Shown here piece by piece: positions 1-8,200 of a DNA stretch of 64,000 nucleotides (position 1 is the stretch's first letter; each line of letters begins with the position of its first letter). The position numbers were made by a program, and so were the translations under genes. Location: contig NZ_CM001775.1 of the NCBI RefSeq assembly GCF_000332235.1, forward strand, positions 1,580,230-1,644,229, written 5' to 3'. The notes under the pieces are model-generated. The model ran no database searches, was not told the origin of the DNA, and was given only the letters and a program-made list of their open reading frames with translations. The DNA is from Geminocystis herdmanii PCC 6308 (GTDB lineage Bacteria; Cyanobacteriota; Cyanobacteriia; Cyanobacteriales; Cyanobacteriaceae).

Positions 1-62
1 GATGTCTGTAAATCATTTTGTCTTTTTCCAGTGTTTTTCTCAATTGTCTTTATCTATTAACA

Positions 63-371
63 ATGAATATTAAAAAAAATATAGAAAAAATACAAAACAA
101 ATTATATACTTTTTGTTACGATTATTTGGGCTTAAAATATTTCCGAAAAATCGCTTTAACGGATGTAATCAGTTTTACGGGCAGTCAACAGTTAACGGGA
201 TTATTGCCTCTCATTGGCTATGCCCTCGTCATTGCCACCATCGGCGATTTTTTATACATTCTCTATCCCCCACAATTACAAAATCCCTCATGGGAATTAG
301 GGGCGATTGGTTTATTGATTGAAAATAGTTGGGGGCTTTTAATCGGTTTTGGTTTTGTAGAATTTTCTTGA
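63..371 (+). pseudogene. Truncated HpsJ-like membrane protein (left arm copy)
   Basis: The ATG at 63 starts the same protein as the minus-strand copy at 858. It has a charged N-terminus, a hydrophobic helix around LLPLIGYALVIATIGDFLYI, the motif YPPQLQNPSWELGAIG, and a second hydrophobic stretch GLLIGFGF. The motif resembles HpsJ-like proteins of cyanobacteria, which often accompany cyanoexosortase or polysaccharide loci; that assignment is from remembered family patterns. The reading frame leaves the repeat arm at 356 and ends with four unrelated residues (VEFS) encoded by the opposite strand of a transposase fragment. HpsJ-like proteins are normally about twice this length, so this is a broken copy. 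Confidence 0.6.
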
Positions 372-474
372 TTGCCCGATGTGAATAACCTTGAAGGGTC
401 ATTCTGACTGCTAATGCCCTTTTTAATTCTCTAGAATCTGGATTTGATTCGATAAACTGGTCTAATTCTTTCAC
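357..474 (-). pseudogene. IS630-family transposase remnant (N-terminal HTH)
   Basis: A GTG at 474 begins VKELDQFIESNPDSRELKRA followed by LAVRMTLQGYSHRAIKKILQ. This is the N-terminal helix-turn-helix of cyanobacterial IS630-type transposases, where LKRAL and GYS.R.I..IL are conserved. After about 39 codons the frame runs into the left repeat arm at 356, so the DDE catalytic domain is gone. The break is exactly at the arm boundary, which suggests the inverted duplication removed the rest of the element. Confidence 0.7.
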
Positions 475-495
475 AATTTTTCTTACTAATTGTTT

Positions 496-858
496 TTAGT
501 ATTTTCTCACAAATGATTCCTTATTGCTATATTCAGAATTACCCGTAAAATAACGACTAAAAATAAAACCAAAACCGATTAAAAGCCCCCAACTATTTTC
601 AATCAATAAACCAATCGCCCCTAATTCCCATGAGGGATTTTGTAATTGTGGGGGATAGAGAATGTATAAAAAATCGCCGATGGTGGCAATGACGAGGGCA
701 TAGCCAATGAGAGGCAATAATCCCGTTAACTGTTGACTGCCCGTAAAACTGATTACATCCGTTAAAGCGATTTTTCGGAAATATTTTAAGCCCAAATAAT
801 CGTAACAAAAAGTATATAATTTGTTTTGTATTTTTTCTATATTTTTTTTAATATTCAT
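496..858 (-). CDS. HpsJ-like membrane protein, C-terminally shortened
   Basis: A 120-residue protein from ATG 858; an upstream TTG at 903 is possible but less likely. Two hydrophobic segments (about residues 45-65 and 80-100) flank the YPPQLQNPSWELGA motif seen in HpsJ-like proteins. HpsJ-like proteins are linked in other cyanobacteria to exosortase and exopolysaccharide functions (family knowledge), usually with a long coiled-coil region and a last membrane helix. Both are absent: the frame stops at 496 after SRYFTGNSEYSNKESFVRKY, just before the IS630 fragment. It is probably a truncated and non-functional gene. The protein with a sorting-signal-like tail at 1101-1742 lies nearby on the same strand, which is a plausible functional neighbour for an intact HpsJ. 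Confidence 0.5.
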   Translation of the reverse strand: MNIKKNIEKIQNKLYTFCYDYLGLKYFRKIALTDVISFTGSQQLTGLLPLIGYALVIATIGDFLYILYPPQLQNPSWELGAIGLLIENSWGLLIGFGFIFSRYFTGNSEYSNKESFVRKY

Positions 859-932
859 TGTTAATAGATAAAGACAATTGAGAAAAACACTGGAAAAAGA
901 CAAAATGATTTACAGACATCGACTAGATTTTC

Positions 933-962
933 TGTAGAGACGTAAAATCTTACATCTCTACA
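933..962. repeat. Short palindromic repeat (MITE-like hairpin)
   Basis: The 30-bp stretch starts TGTAGAGACGTAA and ends TTACATCTCTACA; the two halves are inverted copies with two mismatches. Short palindromes built on GTAGAGACG are common dispersed repeats in cyanobacteria. It lies between the HpsJ-like gene and the secreted protein gene. Confidence 0.7.
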
Positions 963-1100
963 ATAGTTTTAGCCATTAAAAATTTAATTTCTGGAGAAAT
1001 CTATTGAGAGAAGCAGAAATTTAATCAAAGTTTAAGGGTTGAATAATATTCAACCCCGATAAAAAAAAGATAAAAATTAAACTGTTAAACCCCAACCAAA

Positions 1101-1742
1101 TCATTTTTGGAATTTAACTTTTTTGAATTTTTGTTTTGCCCAAACCCCAGCACCGAATAAAATAGTAGTACCTAATACGGGTAAAGCATCGGTTTCCCAA
1201 GGAACTCCCACCGCACTAAAAGAAGTAACATCAAAAGATGAAGTTTGAGCGGTGACATTCTCAAATCGAAAACCAAAACTTGTGTTACCGGGTATGAATA
1301 AAGACACATTACCAGTCTGAGTAGTACCCAGATTCAATTGAGTGGGAGTCCCATTGACTGAATAGAAAAACCGATCAGCCGTGACGCCAGTTGCTGCCCA
1401 GTCAAAATTAATGATATAATATGCACTCGCTATTGGAATTGTCAACCACTCAGCAGAGGCTGGAATGCCGGGAGATAAAGGATTAGCGCCACCGATAGTA
1501 TTAAAGCCGATACTGTCGAATGGATCGGTAATTGTGTAGGCGTTAGGAGCCGTTAAATAGTTTGCAGGGGTACCCTGATTATTGATAGAAAAACCAGCAC
1601 CAGGAGTAGGAGCCCCTAAAGTATTCGTAGGATTAAACTCACCGACAAAACCAGCCGCATGGGCAGGGGCTGAGATTCCCAGAGTAATCAAGGAAACGGC
1701 ACCCACGGCACCGATCGAACAAATAGAAGATAATTTCATCAT
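1101..1742 (-). CDS. Secreted protein with PEP-CTERM-like (PWE) sorting tail
   Basis: A 213-residue exported protein. Residues 1-30 form a signal peptide ending in a SAPAHA|A cleavage-type site. The body is rich in Gly, Asn, Thr and Pro, looks like a beta-sandwich, and has no catalytic motif I recognise. The C-terminus has the three-part layout of exosortase substrates: short motif VPWETDALP, hydrophobic helix VLGTTILFGAGVWA, then a basic end KQKFKKVKFQK. PWE in place of PEP suggests a variant for a cyanoexosortase; that pairing is inference. The start is supported by AGAGGT six bases upstream of the first of two ATG codons. A truncated HpsJ-like gene lies upstream of it; no exosortase gene is in the window. 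Confidence 0.75.
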   Translation of the reverse strand: MMKLSSICSIGAVGAVSLITLGISAPAHAAGFVGEFNPTNTLGAPTPGAGFSINNQGTPANYLTAPNAYTITDPFDSIGFNTIGGANPLSPGIPASAEWLTIPIASAYYIINFDWAATGVTADRFFYSVNGTPTQLNLGTTQTGNVSLFIPGNTSFGFRFENVTAQTSSFDVTSFSAVGVPWETDALPVLGTTILFGAGVWAKQKFKKVKFQK

Positions 1743-2059
1743 AGATGACCTCTTTTAATTTAAAATATTCTACACTCATTATAATCATTAATCAGTAAAT
1801 ATGACTAATATCTTTTTTTAGTTTTCCACGGTTTAACACCGTAAAAATACTGAGAGTTTGCCAACGAAAGAACGGGATAGCGATTAAAACTAGGTATTCA
1901 ACTATAATATGAGGGAAAATAATAGAAAAAAGTGCATAATTTGAGACATTTTTCGTCAAAAATTCAACACTTTTGCTTCTAATTCCCCCGTAGGGGTGAA
2001 CGAAATTTTGGGTAGTAATTATATACTTGATTTTGAAGTAACGAGTAACGAGTAATGTG
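1743..2059. other. 317-bp intergenic region
   Basis: No coding sequence is seen. The part next to 1743 holds the promoter region of the leftward sorting-tail gene. At 1926-1966 there is a segment (AAAAAAGTGCATAATTTGAG onwards, then TTTTTCGTCAAAAA) that recurs in diverged form at 54099-54140, probably the end of a decayed mobile element. Short GAGTAAC repeats occur near 2040. Confidence 0.5.
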
Positions 2060-2665
2060 TTAAAAGCTACTGATGACGATGTGTCGGCTACTGTCTAAGG
2101 TGATAAATCCTTGTTTTTGTAAATCTCCTAGTAATCTTGTGATAGTGACTCTTGTAGTCCCGATCGAATTAGCGAGATTTTGATGGGTTAATCTTACTTT
2201 TAATCTAATACCTAAGTCTTTATTTTCTCCGATTTCTTGCCCTAAAAGTTGTAACAATTTTATCAATCTATCTTCAACTTTTCTGATTCCTGCGATAGCT
2301 AATAATTGTTCACTTTGTTGAATTCTTTTGACTACCTGAGAAAGCATTTTTTGGGCTAAAACACTGTTTTTTTCGATTTCTGCGATCGAGTACCATTGCA
2401 ACTGAACATCGGACAAAGAGTTAGCCTGAAAATTATCTAAAGCGGTAAACCATAAACCAAAAAAATTATCAGAATGTATCCACCCTAATAGAGTTTCCTC
2501 ACCTTGGGGATTTATTTTGAGTAATTGTACCACTCCTTTTTTTACCTGCCAAACACCCTGACTAATCAGAGGAATATCTTCTCCTCTCTCAAAAAAATGT
2601 AATCTTCTTTCGGTGGTTGCCTCTGGACTGGTAAAATTACGATGAGAAGGATAAGTTAAAAGCAT
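2060..2665 (-). CDS. Crp/Fnr-family transcriptional regulator
   Basis: A 201-residue regulator of the Crp superfamily. The N-terminal part (about 20-110) is a cyclic-nucleotide-type beta-roll (FFERGEDIPLISQGVWQVKKG...), followed by a long dimerisation helix (about 105-135) and a C-terminal winged helix (about 155-200). The recognition element is LTHQNLANSIGTTRVTITRL, close to the NtcA/Crp signature (TR.T.TRLL.DL). The effector-binding loop is not that of a classic cAMP site, so the ligand cannot be read from the sequence. It is not NtcA itself as far as I can tell: the N-terminal half differs. The gene stands alone, transcribed leftward; no clear Shine-Dalgarno is seen before ATG 2665. Confidence 0.85.
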   Translation of the reverse strand: MLLTYPSHRNFTSPEATTERRLHFFERGEDIPLISQGVWQVKKGVVQLLKINPQGEETLLGWIHSDNFFGLWFTALDNFQANSLSDVQLQWYSIAEIEKNSVLAQKMLSQVVKRIQQSEQLLAIAGIRKVEDRLIKLLQLLGQEIGENKDLGIRLKVRLTHQNLANSIGTTRVTITRLLGDLQKQGFITLDSSRHIVISSF

Positions 2666-2778
2666 GGTAGTTTAGTATGATTGACATGACCTAAACATAA
2701 GGGTATCTTCTTAAAGTTAAGAGAAGGTAATGGATAACTTACAATAGCATTAAGATTTGTTTAACGTTATTTTAACTT

Positions 2779-3040
2779 CAATACTGCTCGGTTAAGCCCC
2801 CTTGCCCCCAGGGCTGTTTCAAAGTAAGTTGGTAAAAATGTTGGGGTGTTAGGGTATTAGGGGATTAGGGGTTTTTTTTTACTTATAGATTTTAAATAAT
2901 AATAAAAAATCTTAAAAGAATCAATTTATGATAGTAAATTATCAAAACTCATTACTCTTTACTTATTACTCATTACTCCCTCTTAACCAAAAATTTGAAA
3001 ATGAAACAGCCCTGCCCCTTGCCCCTACTTAATGAATTGT
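2779..3040 (+). repeat. MITE-like element, family A (long form)
   Basis: Begins CAATACTGCTCGGTTAAGCC, the same end as the 122-bp unit at 19076-19197. The inner part GGGCTGTTTCAAAGTAAGTT (2811 on) and everything to about 2985 recurs inverted at 13810-13980 at roughly 85% identity by eye. Near the right end, TGAAACAGCCCTGCCCCTTG (3002 on) is the inverted counterpart of the left end, so the element has imperfect terminal inverted repeats. It fills most of the gap between the Crp gene and the unknown 545-residue protein and carries no gene. Confidence 0.7.
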
Positions 3041-3044
3041 TTAT

Positions 3045-4682
3045 TCATTCAATTTTTTTCGTCATCAATTTAACTTTATTAACTATTTTAATCAAAATTT
3101 CTTCTAACCATAATATTAATCGATCGAGCTTTTCTAAAATTATTTCTAAAAAGTGTTTTTCATATTTAATTTCGATAACTTTTACTTCGATTTCTTCTTC
3201 AAAAGTAACTTTTTGATTAGATAAATCATGACTATTTTTATTGTTAATATTAGCTTTATTTTCTATTTTTGGAATATCTAAAACCGTGTTTTTTGCGGAA
3301 GAAATATTAATAGATATTTCCTGATTTTCGACACTTAAAGATTCGATGATTTCTGAGGGTTCGATCGACGCCATCGAAATGTCATCTTGAGGTAAAATAA
3401 AATTAGATTCGTTATTATCAGGTTCGATCGTGTCAGGAAGTTTAGGAATACTACTATATAAATCTTCCCATGATAACCAAGGATCAGCTATTTCATCATT
3501 AATTAAGATAATTTCAGTTTCGGAAAAACTGGGTAAAAAACTTTTTTTAGCATTAGCAGATAACGAAGATTTTTGTTGACTAAAAAAATAGTTAATAGCC
3601 GCCCAAATTAACACTTGTATTTGAAAAGGATCATCAGGATTATTAAGTTTATCATTTAGATGATTTTTAGCAATATTTAATTGATTTAAACCTTGATTAA
3701 TTAATTGTTCTGTGGTTTCTTGAATCTGAGGGATAATGTTTTCTGCTGTTTCTTGAGACTTAGTAATAATATTTTGAATCGTTTTTTGTGCAGGAGGTAG
3801 ATTATCATTAATATTATTAGTGATTAAACTATTCTCTGCTGTTTGATTATCTTGTGATAAAGGAATATTTTTAGTTTTAAAGAAATAGTCTAAGGCTTCT
3901 CTAATTAATCTTAAAATAGAGATTTTTTCTTGGGTTTGCTCGATTATATCTTGATTTTGTGGTTCAATAGAACTAGAATTGGGAAAAGTTAATCTTTCTA
4001 AACTAACTAATAAATTATCAATAAACGCAATAATTGAGTTATGATTAACTGGAGAATTAATGACTAAATCAGAAGATTGAAGATTGTTAACATCTTGAGA
4101 TATTTTACTCTCAACTTTTGATTTACCAAAAATATTTAATCCCGCAAAAAACTTAGTTAAAAAATTACCTTTAGTTGAAGCAGATAATAATTTTTGAGAG
4201 GTGAATTTCTCAGTCATATCATTAATAAGTAAATTAATTTCTAACTGTTGTTTAATAGGGATAATATCTTTAATTTTATTTTTTTCTAAGACAAAAATTA
4301 AGCGTTTATTTTTTAATCTACTGGCTAAACCTTGAAAATTTTTAGAAGGTAAAGAAGGTAACTCAGGATTATCATTAATAGCATTATTAATTACTAAAAT
4401 TAAATCATCATTATCGATAGAATTGTCAATATTTTTAGTCGTTTTTCCTTTCGGTAAAGATATCTTTGATTGAGGAGAAGCAACAAAACTTTTACTAACT
4501 TTTTTGGTGGTTTCCCACAACCAAAAGAAAGGTAAAATTAAACTTTGTAAACCACCTTGCACCACATAACCCAATTCACGAATTTTAACGTTAACTTTAC
4601 TATTAAATTTGATATAATTTCGGTTAACAAAGTTAAATAATCTACTTTTATAAGGTTTTGTTGAGGGAGGGGGTGAAGACAT
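3045..4682 (-). CDS. Uncharacterised 545-residue protein, conserved N-terminus
   Basis: I do not recognise a function. The first 80 residues (KSRLFNFVNRNYIKFNSKVN, then a weakly hydrophobic stretch LQSLILPFFWLWETTKK) resemble the start of hypothetical proteins common in cyanobacteria. The remainder is low-complexity: long Asn/Ile/Glu/Lys-rich helices with repeated QETAENI-type segments (about 315-340), an acidic middle, and a basic C-terminal helix ending KLMTKKIE. There is no signal peptide. The gene ends five bases after the family A repeat. ATG 4682 is preceded by AGGAT, a weak ribosome-binding site. It could be a membrane-associated scaffold protein, but the sequence gives no direct proof. 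Confidence 0.7.
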   Translation of the reverse strand: MSSPPPSTKPYKSRLFNFVNRNYIKFNSKVNVKIRELGYVVQGGLQSLILPFFWLWETTKKVSKSFVASPQSKISLPKGKTTKNIDNSIDNDDLILVINNAINDNPELPSLPSKNFQGLASRLKNKRLIFVLEKNKIKDIIPIKQQLEINLLINDMTEKFTSQKLLSASTKGNFLTKFFAGLNIFGKSKVESKISQDVNNLQSSDLVINSPVNHNSIIAFIDNLLVSLERLTFPNSSSIEPQNQDIIEQTQEKISILRLIREALDYFFKTKNIPLSQDNQTAENSLITNNINDNLPPAQKTIQNIITKSQETAENIIPQIQETTEQLINQGLNQLNIAKNHLNDKLNNPDDPFQIQVLIWAAINYFFSQQKSSLSANAKKSFLPSFSETEIILINDEIADPWLSWEDLYSSIPKLPDTIEPDNNESNFILPQDDISMASIEPSEIIESLSVENQEISINISSAKNTVLDIPKIENKANINNKNSHDLSNQKVTFEEEIEVKVIEIKYEKHFLEIILEKLDRLILWLEEILIKIVNKVKLMTKKIE

Positions 4683-4981
4683 ATCGTAATCCTAGATAAT
4701 TTATCAGATTTTATTAAGAAATTTTATGGAGAAATAGAAGAATTAAGAATATAGAGTGTAAAATTGATCAGCATAATTGTCAATGGAGGATTATTCATCA
4801 TCTTTTAATATATAGCCTTTTTTACAGTAATGCTAAGACGTATTTAACTAAAATTTTTCATTAATTATCAAAAAGGATTTAAACTCTTAACTTTTAATTA
4901 CTCGCACTAAGGGTAATGGAAGTGTTACCTTTCACTAAGAATCTTTCTACTTTATAAAAACAGTAATTGCTATAATATTTT

Positions 4982-5779
4982 ATGACAGATATAAACAATC
5001 TTGTAAATGAATTAAAAAATACTAAAATTGCTTATCAAGAATCTTTGCAAAATAGTCGTTTTAAGGCTGGTTTTCTTGGTAGGATTGCCCATGAAATTCG
5101 ATCGCCCCTAAGTAGTTTAATGGGATTACATCAACTAATTATTAATGATTTATGTGAAAGTCAAGAGGAAGAAAGAGAATTTATTGAAGAAGCCTATAAT
5201 TATGCTAAAAAATTAATGGGTATTCTCGATCGATTAATTAGCGTTTCTAAGTTAGAAGTGGGAAAACTGAGTTTAGAAATCCAAAAAGTCAATATTGGAG
5301 AGTTACTAACAGATATACAAGAAGTAATGACTTTACAAGCGACTAATCGGAATCTAAAATTGATATTAGGCGACATAGAAAAAGATATTATAACTCCTGT
5401 TGACAGGGCAAGATTAACGGATGCGTTACTATTTTTGTTGGAGGTAATAATTGATTATGGAGAAATGGGGGAAATAAAGTTAAGTTGTCATCAAGATAAA
5501 GAAAACCAAACCGCCATTATCACCATTAATTTTCCTTGTCAGCATCTGGCTATCAGTGAAGATATAGATTTAGTCAAATCCCCTATTCAAGAATTAAAAC
5601 AGTTAAATAGTTTGCCACAACTTTCCAGTGGCATGAAAATAATGTTGGCGGAGTCTCTTTTAGAAACTATGGCAGGAAAGTTAATCTTAAACGCCAGTGA
5701 AGAAGATAACCTCACACGATGGCAGTTATTTCTTCCGCTCCTAAAAACTTGGACAAACTTGGACATCATGAAAAAATGA
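4982..5779 (+). CDS. Histidine-kinase-like protein with degenerate ATP-binding domain
   Basis: A 265-residue soluble protein. Residues about 30-95 are a HisKA dimerisation domain with an intact H-box (GRIAHEIRSPLSSLMG; the histidine is the phospho-acceptor). The rest aligns in layout with a HATPase domain, but the N-box that normally reads DxxRLxQVLxNLLxNAIKF is DRARLTDALLFLLEVIIDYG, lacking the Mg-binding asparagine, and no G1 or G2 glycine boxes can be found. Autokinase activity is therefore unlikely. It may serve as a phosphotransfer or dimerisation partner, or as a decoy. No sensor domain is attached, and no response regulator gene is adjacent. Confidence 0.75.
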   Translation: MTDINNLVNELKNTKIAYQESLQNSRFKAGFLGRIAHEIRSPLSSLMGLHQLIINDLCESQEEEREFIEEAYNYAKKLMGILDRLISVSKLEVGKLSLEIQKVNIGELLTDIQEVMTLQATNRNLKLILGDIEKDIITPVDRARLTDALLFLLEVIIDYGEMGEIKLSCHQDKENQTAIITINFPCQHLAISEDIDLVKSPIQELKQLNSLPQLSSGMKIMLAESLLETMAGKLILNASEEDNLTRWQLFLPLLKTWTNLDIMKK

Positions 5780-5842
5780 CCCTAAATCCATCATTTTTGC
5801 GTTAACCGAGCAGAATTTGTTAACGATTCGTGACAAGGAATC

Positions 5843-7342
5843 TCACCTTGCAGTAAAAGTGTCTTTCGACTTGCTATTAAACCTATTACTATGTAACTCA
5901 TCTAATAGCTTGACCTCTACTTCTCTGTTAGAGACACTAAAGAAACTATGACGTTTTACGCCTTTGAGCTTCTTATTCAGGGCATTCCAAAAACTCCAAA
6001 CGTGCCGACTAGAATCAACTTGAATTAATCGGGCGTAATTGGTTGGAATACTCTCTTTTTTCCTTAATGCCCGTCTTGCTAATACCAACGCTGCCGCCGT
6101 ATCGCTTGACAAACCATAAAGCCTCATAAATTTTGTTAATCCGATTAAACTTGAAAAGGCAGGATTAACTTTTATTACTTCAATTCCATGTTTAAAAGCA
6201 CAACTATTTAACATATCTAAAAAACAACTATAAGCAAAGTTTGATAACATTCGAGAATATTTAACTCCCTCTTCTTTCATGGTTGCTTTTTTTCGTTCAA
6301 AATCTAAATTTTCTACACTAATTGGACACTCATATTGATAAGCTAATTTTACTAATTTCTTGACTGCATCACCGATAATTGCTGTTGTTTGATTAGTGCT
6401 TTTATCTCTCACATTTATTTTAATTTGTCCCTTTGCTTTTAAATTTCCCTCATTATCAACATAACTCCAACCAATTATATTCGGGTTTAAATCTATTCCT
6501 AACATTCCATTTTTACGATAAGAAATAATCGGAGTTTCTGGCAAATCAAAACTACAATATAAATACCATTTTTCACCTTTTTTGACAAATCTAAAAGTTA
6601 ATGCTTGTTGATTATTTAGAGCATAATTTACATCACTTTGTCCATAGCTAAATTTGACATTTTCAATTAAATAATACTTCCCAAAAATTGACTCATAGCA
6701 AGGAGGTACTCTAATTTTTAGCCCCTGGGGTAATAACTGACAATTTTGATTGCCATTAGTTTCATCTTTACTTCCTACTAAAGTAAATTGTGAACTACGA
6801 GTTTTTTGCCAATCTTTTAACCATTCTTCATGACTAGAATAACCATTTTCTTTTAAATTAAATTGAGCGTACCATAGTTTTTTCCCACCAAACACCAGAG
6901 ATGGTTTATTCTTTTTTAAAGTAACTAATCTATCTTTTAAAGTCGCTAATTTTCTTTGTTTTTGATGAATAGTAAATCTTAATTTACTTCTGACTGACTT
7001 TTGATTCCTACCACAAGACAAAGGTAATTTAGCTAACTTTTTCTTCTCCGTCTCAATAGTTTTTTCTAAACCTTTAATTTTTAATTCTGTTTGTTTTATT
7101 TGGCTTTTATAGCACTCTTTTCTTGAAGCGATTTTACCTTTTAAGATAATGTGAATGGAGTTAAATTGACGGGCATTTATACCGTATTTTATTTGATAAC
7201 TTTTTTTTAAATAATTCAGTTTTTTTCCTTTTTCTAAATCTTTGTATAAATCTCTTTCAATTTTGCCAAAAAAACCTCCTATTAAATCACAAAATTCTGT
7301 GACTTCTGTATTTAGTAAAGTTTGATAAGTTATTTTACTCAC
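5843..7342 (-). CDS. tnpB: TnpB-type RuvC nuclease (IS200/IS605 family), no zinc finger
   Basis: A 499-residue TnpB-related protein, starting at GTG 7342. The C-terminal half is a split RuvC domain with all three acidic residues: D284 in LGIDLNPNIIGW, E344 in ISVENLDFERK, and D414 in YGLSSDTAAALVLARRAL. The CxxC...CxxC zinc ribbon that most TnpB proteins carry between the second and third RuvC motifs is missing; that stretch reads NPAFSSLIGLTKFMRLYG. Residues about 75-145 are a basic helical region. TnpB proteins are RNA-guided nucleases whose guide RNA comes from the 3' end of the gene and the DNA just beyond (established for the family), here about 5780-5900. No TnpA transposase gene is next to it, so the element is probably not self-mobile. 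Confidence 0.85.
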   Translation of the reverse strand: MSKITYQTLLNTEVTEFCDLIGGFFGKIERDLYKDLEKGKKLNYLKKSYQIKYGINARQFNSIHIILKGKIASRKECYKSQIKQTELKIKGLEKTIETEKKKLAKLPLSCGRNQKSVRSKLRFTIHQKQRKLATLKDRLVTLKKNKPSLVFGGKKLWYAQFNLKENGYSSHEEWLKDWQKTRSSQFTLVGSKDETNGNQNCQLLPQGLKIRVPPCYESIFGKYYLIENVKFSYGQSDVNYALNNQQALTFRFVKKGEKWYLYCSFDLPETPIISYRKNGMLGIDLNPNIIGWSYVDNEGNLKAKGQIKINVRDKSTNQTTAIIGDAVKKLVKLAYQYECPISVENLDFERKKATMKEEGVKYSRMLSNFAYSCFLDMLNSCAFKHGIEVIKVNPAFSSLIGLTKFMRLYGLSSDTAAALVLARRALRKKESIPTNYARLIQVDSSRHVWSFWNALNKKLKGVKRHSFFSVSNREVEVKLLDELHSNRFNSKSKDTFTAR

Positions 7343-7480
7343 GATCGTTAATGATGGAAAGAAATAAAGATAAAATAATTATATCATAAGGAATAAAGAT
7401 GACGTTCCTAGATCGATAAACTTAAACAAATGTTTAAAAAATCACAAAAAATGTCTAAGTTTATCCTATATTGTCTAATT

Positions 7481-7951
7481 TTATTGGTACAGTCTGTTAA
7501 CCCCTTGACATTTTTTAACCACATCATTGCTAGTGGGATAACGATTATATAAAACCATGGTGGTGGTAGTATTTTCTTCAAAACCGATTTTTTTATAAAA
7601 GTTTTGTTGATGTGTCGTTGTCAAATAAATTCTCTCGACTCGATTTAACTGAGGATGACTAATTAAGGTTTCTACTAATTTACTGCCTAATCCGAATCCT
7701 TGATAGTCAGGATGAATTACCACATCCCAAATAGTAGCACGAAAAACACCGTCTGAAGTTGCCCTTGCGCACCCGATAAGTCTTTTATTATCCCATACTG
7801 TCACTACTGGGTTACTATTTTCTATGGCGATGGCAATGTCTTCTCTACTGCGATTTTTTGCCCAGAAAGTAGTTATAGAATATAATTCTTGTAATTGTAC
7901 TAGATCGATCGAACTTTTATCGGTACAAAATTGGATATGGCTAAAATTCAT
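7481..7951 (-). CDS. GNAT N-acetyltransferase, plastid NSI/SNAT-like
   Basis: A 156-residue acetyltransferase from ATG 7951. That start is preceded by GTGGAG eight bases upstream and begins MNFSHIQF; a longer frame opens at 8035 but adds a hydrophobic, non-conserved stretch. The acetyl-CoA loop is HPDYQGFGLGSKLVETLI, matching the Q/RxxGxG/A motif. The segment RLIGCARATSDGVFRATIWDVVIHP is close to the chloroplast acetyltransferase NSI/SNAT family (RATGD.VFNAIIWDVVV). In plants those enzymes acetylate plastid proteins and, in vitro, serotonin; the substrate here is unknown. It stands alone, transcribed leftward. Confidence 0.8.
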   Translation of the reverse strand: MNFSHIQFCTDKSSIDLVQLQELYSITTFWAKNRSREDIAIAIENSNPVVTVWDNKRLIGCARATSDGVFRATIWDVVIHPDYQGFGLGSKLVETLISHPQLNRVERIYLTTTHQQNFYKKIGFEENTTTTMVLYNRYPTSNDVVKKCQGVNRLYQ

Positions 7952-8200
7952 GAATGTCACTCCACAGAAAAAATTGAAAGTATTGAGAACACATAACTTA
8001 ATAGAGAATGATAAACTATTATTTTGTTTTATCACTTCATTAATAAGACTTGATAGCTCGATCGAACCGTATCAATTTTAGCAAATTACTCAAAAAGAAG
8101 GTTCAATGAAAAATGGGGAATGGGGTTGTTGAAACTTTGAGTTAAATTTATTAAACTTAAATATAGTAATTTTTCTAACTCGTTATAATTGAAAAAACTA

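Larger units (their letters stand above)
1..920. repeat. Perfect inverted duplication, 356-bp arms
   Basis: Positions 1-356 are the exact reverse complement of 565-920; base p pairs with base 921-p. The match stops at 357/564 (g against t, where a would be needed). The left arm reaches the window edge, so the repeat may be longer. Each arm carries the 5' part of an HpsJ-like gene, and the 208-bp centre holds an IS630 transposase fragment. Two arms identical over 356 bp imply a recent duplication or gene conversion. If base 1 is a contig end, an assembly foldback is also possible. Confidence 0.95.

Noticed and set aside
5843-7342. Possible Cas12k or other CRISPR effector
   Set aside because: The length is shorter than Cas12k, the RuvC triad is intact, and there is no CRISPR array, tnsB, tnsC or tniQ nearby; a TnpB relative fits better.
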